DNA from: Clostridium sp.
GTDB taxonomy: Bacteria > Bacillota > Clostridia > Lachnospirales > Lachnospiraceae
NCBI GenBank assembly: GCA_023664325.1
Contig: JAMPFS010000077.1
Span: 1-10,230, forward strand
Reading direction: 5' to 3'
Length of the DNA stretch: 10,230 nt
In this document: positions 6,263 through 10,230 of the stretch, piece after piece
Layout of the letters: every line of letters starts with the position of its first letter
Numbering within the stretch: position 1 is the first letter of the stretch
The notes under the pieces: model-generated
What the model saw: the letters and a program-made list of their open reading frames with translations, nothing else
The model's database searches: none
Told to the model about the DNA's origin: nothing
Translations under genes and position numbers: made by a program

Positions 6263-6313
6263 ATTTTTTCAAAATTTTTATATAAGTTTTTGATGATGGC
6301 ACATTCACATAGC

Positions 6314-6343
6314 AAAAGCACCTGTCCATTTCTGTACAGATGC
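6314..6343 (-). terminator. Intrinsic terminator downstream of the cupin gene
   Basis: Read on the - strand, GCATCTGT (6336-6343) pairs with ACAGGTGC (6318-6325) over 8 positions, including one G-U, around a 10-base loop. It is followed by TTTTGC (6314-6317 for the T run). It would end transcripts coming from the cupin gene and possibly from the RES cassette behind it. The 137 bases between it and the cupin stop (6344-6480) hold a short coding-like stretch (6364-6444) but no gene. Confidence 0.5.
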
Positions 6344-6480
6344 CCCTGTGGACTTTTCCTGTTCTATTTCTCTCTGTTCCCCAGCCCTTTTATCCGAATG
6401 GAAATACCATCTTCAGGCAATTGCAAAGCCCGGATTTCCAAAATTTAGCTGCAAAAACAGAGTTTCACAATGACCTGCAA

Positions 6481-6810
6481 TTAAAATACTACCACTAACA
6501 GCATTTTGAACCGCTCCTGCCCAAATACTGCGTGAGGATGTTTTGCCGGCATTACAATCGATTCTCCCTCATGCAGTTCGTAGTCTGTTCCATCAATCGT
6601 AATTTTGCCGACACCATCGAGACAGGTGACAAACGCATCTCCGCCGGACTCATGGGTGCTGATTTCTTCCCCTTTATCAAAAGAAAACAGTGTAACACTT
6701 AAATGCTCATTTTGTGCCAGCGTTTTGCTTACAACCTGTCCTTCCTGGTATGCCACCTGCTCCTTCAAAACCATTACTTCTGCTTTGGTGATGTTTTTCA
6801 TTGCGCTCAT
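6481..6810 (-). CDS. Small single-domain cupin protein
   Basis: This 109-residue protein is a single conserved beta-barrel cupin. Motif 1 is represented by GEEISTHESGGDAFVTCLDG (47-66), with His53 as the likely metal ligand, and motif 2 by HEGESIVMPAKHPHAVFG (80-97), with His93. The core GKITIDGTDYEL (68-79) lies between them. Such small cupins bind a metal and are often enzymes or small-molecule binders of unknown substrate. The start at 6810 has AAAGGAG about 9 bases upstream. It begins 35 bases after the RES gene stop with no terminator in between, so read-through from the cassette is possible. Its base composition is closer to the sigma operon than to the AT-rich cassette, so it may be an ordinary chromosomal gene at the cassette border. 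Confidence 0.82.
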   Translation of the reverse strand: MSAMKNITKAEVMVLKEQVAYQEGQVVSKTLAQNEHLSVTLFSFDKGEEISTHESGGDAFVTCLDGVGKITIDGTDYELHEGESIVMPAKHPHAVFGQERFKMLLVVVF

Positions 6811-6845
6811 TTTAATATCTCCTTTATTATTGATTCTTTATATAA

Positions 6846-7937
6846 TCATTCCACCATATGCTTTTCGTAATCAATGGTATCAATTCTATATATGTTTGTT
6901 TCTATACATTCAAATACATTTGGCTCAAACACAGCTAAATTATACCCTCCATTATGCATAACACTTTTGTATTCTATTCCTGCATATTCTGATTTTCCAT
7001 CATGGACAATACCTTTTATAAAATCTGCAATGTACTGAGTTGGAACATAATCTAAAACACTATCACTTCTTCTCATAATCCTACTCATTTCATCATTTAT
7101 CTTATTTAAATGTTCTCTATTAATTGCATATTCCAGAGGATCCAATCCCTCAATAAATGGACTGATTTGATTAATCTTTTTTAAGTCGACAACAATAATG
7201 TCCTTTTTTAATTCAAAGGTTCCTACTGTCACACAATCGTAAACACCCGCTCTCGTTTCGTATATTGTAGTTTCTGCGGTATCACTCAAATACAAACATC
7301 TGATACCCCTGGCGTTTGCTCTGCCCTCTGTTGTCTTTTCAAAAGGTGGTGCTCCCATTTCTTCCAAAGGAATCCCTTCTTCTGTTGAAATTCTGCAACG
7401 ATAAAATATTTTGCCTGCCTTATATGCCTTGCGAATATACGAACAAAATCTCTCCAACAGACTCAAATCTACATAATGTGTATGAAATCGGTTTTTCGCT
7501 TTCAATGCATTTACAAAATCATCCCAAGAATTTGTAGTCAAAAGAGAATGCTCCATTAAATAATTATGGTCATACAGTTCCTGAATACCAACAGGCTGGT
7601 CAAATAATTCTTTATTATATTCATACTTTTCTTTACAAATAGCTGTAATTATACTATAAATATCCGATTCACTTTTTTCATTGAAAATATTCCAATTATT
7701 TTTCAACTCACTCTTTATCAAATGCGTATCTGCTTTCGGATATGACACCGGCAACAAGGAAACGGGCGTATATATACTCAATAACTCATCAAATTGTATA
7801 CTCAAGTCTTCATATTGATCCGTATCATATATATGTACATTCTTACTTTTGCACAGCGAACATTCACCAATCTCTGCTTTACTTCGGATAACAGATATAA
7901 TTTCCATATCGCAAAAGCATTTTTCACAAATTATCAT
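6846..7937 (-). CDS. RES-domain protein with N-terminal zinc-ribbon/HEPN-RES type region
   Basis: This 363-residue protein ends in a RES domain (about 170-340), the fold of NAD+-degrading toxins such as those of RES-Xre toxin-antitoxin pairs. Visible landmarks are FYRCR (178-182), GAPPFEKTTEGRANARGIRC (195-214) with YLSDTAETTIYETR (216-229, Glu227), and YAGIEYKSVMHNGGYNLAVF (318-337, Ser325 and Asn333). The conserved Arg, Tyr, Glu and Ser positions expected of an active NAD+ phosphorylase all appear present. The N-terminal part (1-165) has CEKC (4-7) and CSLC (26-29), a probable zinc knuckle, followed by a helical region of the type annotated as HEPN/RES N-terminal domain. It is far longer than stand-alone RES toxins (about 150-230 residues). 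No Xre-like antitoxin is adjacent. It begins 3 bases after the sce7725-like gene, whose last codons contain its AAGGAG site. Confidence 0.85.
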   Translation of the reverse strand: MIICEKCFCDMEIISVIRSKAEIGECSLCKSKNVHIYDTDQYEDLSIQFDELLSIYTPVSLLPVSYPKADTHLIKSELKNNWNIFNEKSESDIYSIITAICKEKYEYNKELFDQPVGIQELYDHNYLMEHSLLTTNSWDDFVNALKAKNRFHTHYVDLSLLERFCSYIRKAYKAGKIFYRCRISTEEGIPLEEMGAPPFEKTTEGRANARGIRCLYLSDTAETTIYETRAGVYDCVTVGTFELKKDIIVVDLKKINQISPFIEGLDPLEYAINREHLNKINDEMSRIMRRSDSVLDYVPTQYIADFIKGIVHDGKSEYAGIEYKSVMHNGGYNLAVFEPNVFECIETNIYRIDTIDYEKHMVE

Positions 7938-7940
7938 AAA

Positions 7941-8864
7941 TTACTCCTTATCCAAATATCTGCCTATCAACTCTAAATGATGCATAATCGTTAATTTTTT
8001 CACTGTTCCCAATCCTGGATAAACTTGTCGGTGAAATAAATCTTCAAATTCTTTTATTGCAACCGTATCAAGTTGCTTTTCTTCATTCCACTTCACAAGC
8101 TTTGATAGTGCTTCCTTAAATTTCCCAGGGGTATCATTCGGATCATCATTTGTATCAGATACAAAATGCTTTACACGCAGACTGCTATCTTTGTCAAAAT
8201 AAACAATATGTATTGCAACTGCATATGGTGCAAAACCTGTATCACTATACTCATGCCCTACTATAGAATAGTCAGAAAATCCAACATATCCTTCTTCTAA
8301 ATAGTACAAATGATCTTCTGAGAAAGGCTCATCATCAATATCAATATAATCATTATTCCTATCCTGTTTATTAAACTTATCTGCCAAAAGAACCCTATTT
8401 TTTCTTATTTTTCTTCTAAGACCGCTTTCGTAGGGTATTAAATTATATTTAACATCTGTTTGTGCAAAATATAACTCATAAACAGATACAGCATCTTTAT
8501 CAATACAGATTGTTCCCATATTATTTGCATGTTCTGTAATAAAAGCTTCTGGGTTTTCATTCGCTTTAAGCAATTTCAGAAAGAGAATATTGTTATTCTC
8601 TTCTAAGCTTTGTTGCAATCTTATATTCAATTTTTCGTTTTTGACATCTATTACATCACTATAAAAATTTCCAACCATAGGATTTACAATATACGCTAAT
8701 GACATACTGCTCTTTCCATATGCATCTATTGTCTTAATCAATGTGGAAGACAATTTTACCGGTTCAATAATGGGAATAATATTACGACTCAAAATATTTT
8801 TCTCTACTAATTCTCTCAACGCTATCAATTCAAACTGTCGGCCTCTCAAAAAAGGAAAATACAT
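7941..8864 (-). CDS. sce7725 family protein
   Basis: This 307-residue protein resembles the sce7725 family, whose function is unknown and which typically sits next to an sce7726 gene. Landmarks from the chosen start are MYFPFLRGRQFELIALRELV (1-20), IIPIIEPVK (29-37), a central YESGLRRKIRKNRVLLADKF stretch, YVGFSDYSIVGHEYSDTG, and the end YPGLGTVKKLTIMHHLELI. The PIIEPVK and FSDYS patterns recall the 'beta family' of phage and defence-associated proteins; that likeness is my inference. The ATG at 8864 is chosen over the one at 8879 because GGAGG lies 8 bases before it and the family begins MYFP. It starts one base after the sce7726-like stop. It has no membrane segment and is probably cytoplasmic. 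A role as partner, sensor or regulator in the cassette is unproven. Confidence 0.82.
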   Translation of the reverse strand: MYFPFLRGRQFELIALRELVEKNILSRNIIPIIEPVKLSSTLIKTIDAYGKSSMSLAYIVNPMVGNFYSDVIDVKNEKLNIRLQQSLEENNNILFLKLLKANENPEAFITEHANNMGTICIDKDAVSVYELYFAQTDVKYNLIPYESGLRRKIRKNRVLLADKFNKQDRNNDYIDIDDEPFSEDHLYYLEEGYVGFSDYSIVGHEYSDTGFAPYAVAIHIVYFDKDSSLRVKHFVSDTNDDPNDTPGKFKEALSKLVKWNEEKQLDTVAIKEFEDLFHRQVYPGLGTVKKLTIMHHLELIGRYLDKE

Positions 8865-8865
8865 A

Positions 8866-9726
8866 CTAAACACCTCCATATTGATGTTCTAAAAACACTT
8901 CAAGTTTCTGATAATCTTCATGTGTAAGCTCCATAAAATAAGCGAGAAACTTTAATTCATACGGAATTTTTATAAATTCTTCTTGTTCCAACTTCATCCT
9001 CTTTTTTAGCTGCTTTAAAACGAGTAAATACGCATCCTCTATTGGTATCTGTAAAAACAAGCTTTTACAAACTGAGTAATATGCAAATTGTGTAACTTCC
9101 GGCAAGCAGCCATACTGTTGAATAATTATTTCCTCAAATTCACATTTGCGCAGTAATTTAAACATAATCTCTTTATTTAAATCATTCGTGTATTTTTCGG
9201 GTTCTCTTATCGTGCCTAATCTTCCATTTCTTCTTAAAATATAAATACCAACTGGTTTGTCCGAATAAGCCAGGACTTTTTGCAACTGCGTTAAATTCTT
9301 CTCATAAGTAACTACTGCTACATGGTCAAACGCCTTGTAATAATCATCTATTTGAGAACCCAATCTATCCAGATTATCTAATTCCGTTTTTATCTCATAT
9401 ACCACAGCCTTACCATTAATTAATACAAAATCTGCTTTCGATTTCGCTATAGCAACTTCAGTTAACGCAGTGGTTGTGTTGACACTATGAACCCCTAAAA
9501 GCAACTTATTAAGCAATGTATTTTTATAAAAATACTCATTGCGGTAATTTTTTTGCAATTTACAGTATATTTCGCTTATCAATTCCCTATTTTTCTTACT
9601 ATCTGGCTCAGTTGTATAACGCCTCACAACTGACGAATATGTATGATCAATCTTCCCGTCTATAAAAAGCCGAAGCATATTACGTGTAAATATTCTATTA
9701 AAAATACTCATTTTCGATATATCCAT
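8866..9726 (-). CDS. sce7726 family protein, PD-(D/E)XK nuclease-like
   Basis: This 286-residue protein has a restriction-endonuclease-like core in residues 87-140. ALTEVAIAKSKADFVLINGK (87-106) gives Glu90 and Asp99; VVYEIKTELDNLDRLGSQ (108-125) gives Glu111 and Lys113 of the (D/E)XK half; QIDDY (125-129) is a QxxxY motif as in RecB-like nucleases. The strand FDHVAVVT follows. This arrangement matches the sce7726 family. All predicted metal-binding residues are present, so it may cut DNA or RNA, but no substrate is known. The rest (150-286) is helical with no recognised domain. AGGAGG lies 8 bases before ATG 9726, which fixes the start. It is the first gene of the cassette, and its stop is one base before the start of the sce7725-like gene, implying coupled expression. 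Confidence 0.83.
   Translation of the reverse strand: MDISKMSIFNRIFTRNMLRLFIDGKIDHTYSSVVRRYTTEPDSKKNRELISEIYCKLQKNYRNEYFYKNTLLNKLLLGVHSVNTTTALTEVAIAKSKADFVLINGKAVVYEIKTELDNLDRLGSQIDDYYKAFDHVAVVTYEKNLTQLQKVLAYSDKPVGIYILRRNGRLGTIREPEKYTNDLNKEIMFKLLRKCEFEEIIIQQYGCLPEVTQFAYYSVCKSLFLQIPIEDAYLLVLKQLKKRMKLEQEEFIKIPYELKFLAYFMELTHEDYQKLEVFLEHQYGGV
8873..8877 (-). promoter_or_regulatory. Ribosome binding site that fixes the sce7725-like start
   Basis: GGAGG on the - strand stands 8 bases before ATG 8864 and inside the last codons of the upstream gene (HQYGGV). The longer reading from ATG 8879 would place this site inside the coding sequence, so the shorter start is preferred. Confidence 0.7.
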
Positions 9727-9746
9727 CTGCTTCTCCTCCTAATGAC

Positions 9747-9775
9747 ATTATATACATTTCATTCTTGCCCTACAA
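9747..9775 (-). promoter_or_regulatory. Candidate promoter of the three-gene cassette
   Basis: On the - strand a perfect TATAAT (9747-9752) is preceded after 17 bases by TTGTAG (9770-9775), a weak -35. The start would fall near 9740, leaving a leader of only about 14 bases that includes AGGAGG. An alternative is TTGTCA about 9784-9789 with a poor -10. Transcription may also come from the ASCH gene upstream. Confidence 0.4.
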
Positions 9776-9804
9776 TAGAAAATTGACAAATTCTTAACTT
9801 GCTC

Positions 9805-9969
9805 TCAAATATCTGCCTCCGCTACAACCTGCTGACATGGAGCTGTTGCATATATGATAATCTTACCCACATCATCCCGGCAACGAAATTTCCGATATTC
9901 ATACACTTTTTTACCTTGTAGAATACTTGCCACATACTCTGGATTAATTGATAATAACATTTGACACAT
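9805..9969 (-). CDS. Truncated ASCH (PUA-like) domain protein
   Basis: This short 54-residue reading frame has a good GGAGG site at 9979-9983, 9 bases before ATG 9969; a second ATG at 9975 is too close to that site. It reads MLLSINPEYVASILQGKKVY, then EYRKFRC and GKIIIYATAPCQQVVAEADI. This is the beginning of an ASCH domain: the 'LLSI.PEY...IL.G.K.YEYRK' strand-helix and the 'K.I.IYAT.P...VV.E' strand are characteristic. Full proteins are usually more than 100 residues; here the frame ends with TGA just after the second motif, so the C-terminal half is lost. ASCH proteins are predicted RNA- or modified-nucleoside-binding proteins. It stands 78 bases upstream of the cassette on the same strand and could be an eroded extra member or an unrelated relic. 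Confidence 0.6.
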   Translation of the reverse strand: MCQMLLSINPEYVASILQGKKVYEYRKFRCRDDVGKIIIYATAPCQQVVAEADI

Positions 9970-9997
9970 TGACATTTCCCTCCATTAGGACTTTTTT

Positions 9998-10048
9998 AAA
10001 TTGGTTTCCGGCGCAAAAATAGCATCAATGCAATTATCAAACCAATTT
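9998..10048. repeat. Inverted repeats upstream of the ASCH fragment
   Basis: AAATTGGTTT (9998-10007) and AAACCAATTT (10039-10048) are exact reverse complements with a 31-base loop. The same AAACCAA can instead pair with TTGGTTT at 10064-10070, and ATAGCAT (10019-10025) with ATGCTAT (10072-10078), so two alternative hairpins compete. On the - strand the second one is followed by TTTTTG and could be a terminator for the right-edge gene or an attenuator. Confidence 0.5.
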
Positions 10049-10156
10049 TTTATCTTTCTAATTTTGGTTTAATGCTATAAATGGCTTATTTACAGGCTTT
10101 TTGCACTTTACACGTTATCATTATCAAACCAGTCATCAAACCATTATCAAACCAAT
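10033..10156. repeat. Short direct repeats ATTATCAAACCA(A/G)T
   Basis: Copies of ATTATCAAACCAAT or its one-base variant occur at 10033-10046, 10120-10133 and 10143-10156, with a shortened CATCAAACC at 10134-10142. The last three units are nearly back to back. The first lies 74 bases away, within the inverted repeats. On the - strand each unit reads GGTTTGATAAT and brings stop codons. They could be an expanding tandem repeat, protein-binding iterons or the end of a small mobile element. Apart from this and the hairpins, no gene is seen between 9990 and 10146. Confidence 0.6.
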
Positions 10157-10230
10157 TTATCCTCTGGATTATTCGTTTTCGTTATTTTGAACCAAAATCC
10201 AGTTTGATATTTTCCGATTATCAACTTCAT
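10147..10230 (-). CDS. 3' end or complete start of an unidentified gene at the right edge
   Basis: An open frame enters from the right edge and ends at TGA (10147-10149). The visible 27 residues, MKLIIGKYQTGFWFKITK then TNNPEDKLV, look protein-like. The first visible codon is ATG at the window edge, but since nothing lies beyond it I cannot tell whether the gene begins there. The stop codon is inside the first direct repeat unit. The family is not recognised. Confidence 0.3.
   Translation of the reverse strand: MKLIIGKYQTGFWFKITKTNNPEDKLV

Noticed and set aside
9713..9723. Third PadR operator at the sce7726-like start (TTCGATATATC, 11 bases shared with the palindrome at 506-523)
   Set aside because: It is not palindromic here, lies inside the first codons (DISK) and is isolated, so chance in AT-rich DNA is the simpler explanation.
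6846..9726. Classical RES-Xre toxin-antitoxin pair
   Set aside because: No small helix-turn-helix or Xre-like gene is next to the RES gene; both upstream partners are larger proteins of other families.
10120..10156. Start of a CRISPR array
   Set aside because: The units are only 9-14 bases and nearly adjacent, with no spacers and no cas genes in view.

Overview
The window looks like chromosomal DNA of a low-to-moderate GC gut Clostridia, most likely a Lachnospiraceae-type Firmicute. The grounds are strong GGAGG-type ribosome binding sites, consensus sigma-A promoters, a PadR/DUF2812 pair, a tandem HD-GYP protein, an ECF sigma/zinc-finger anti-sigma/C39-like peptidase operon and an Rpn-type nuclease tail. 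No rRNA, tRNA or CRISPR array was seen. The organism assignment is an inference from gene content and style.

Left part, mostly + strand (1-1470): the 3' end of a PD-(D/E)XK 'transposase'/Rpn-type gene and its terminator, then a PadR regulator overlapping a DUF2812 membrane protein. These two are driven by a near-perfect sigma-A promoter that carries two perfect palindromes, which are probably autoregulatory operators.

Middle, all - strand (1493-6262): a broken Nudix hydrolase downstream of a CatA-like acetyltransferase; a tandem HD-GYP phosphodiesterase with its own promoter; a short coding-like remnant; and the operon ECF sigma -> zinc-finger anti-sigma -> membrane-anchored C39-like peptidase, with an ECF-like promoter in front that suggests autoregulation.

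Right part, - strand (6314-10230): a small cupin gene, and upstream of it a tightly packed, AT-rich three-gene cassette read in the order sce7726-like PD-(D/E)XK protein -> sce7725-like protein -> RES-domain protein with an N-terminal CxxC/CxxC region. Gaps are 1 and 3 bases. It is flanked upstream by a truncated ASCH-domain gene, inverted repeats, 14-base direct repeats and the tail of another gene. This cassette is the best candidate for an unexplored system: a nuclease-like protein, a conserved protein of unknown function and a predicted NAD+-consuming RES effector made from one transcript, which fits a conflict or abortive-infection module. That function is inferred from the families, not shown by the sequence.

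Broken genes (Nudix, ASCH, the remnant at 3879-4076) and the AT-rich composition of the cassette mark this as an accessory, rearranging region.
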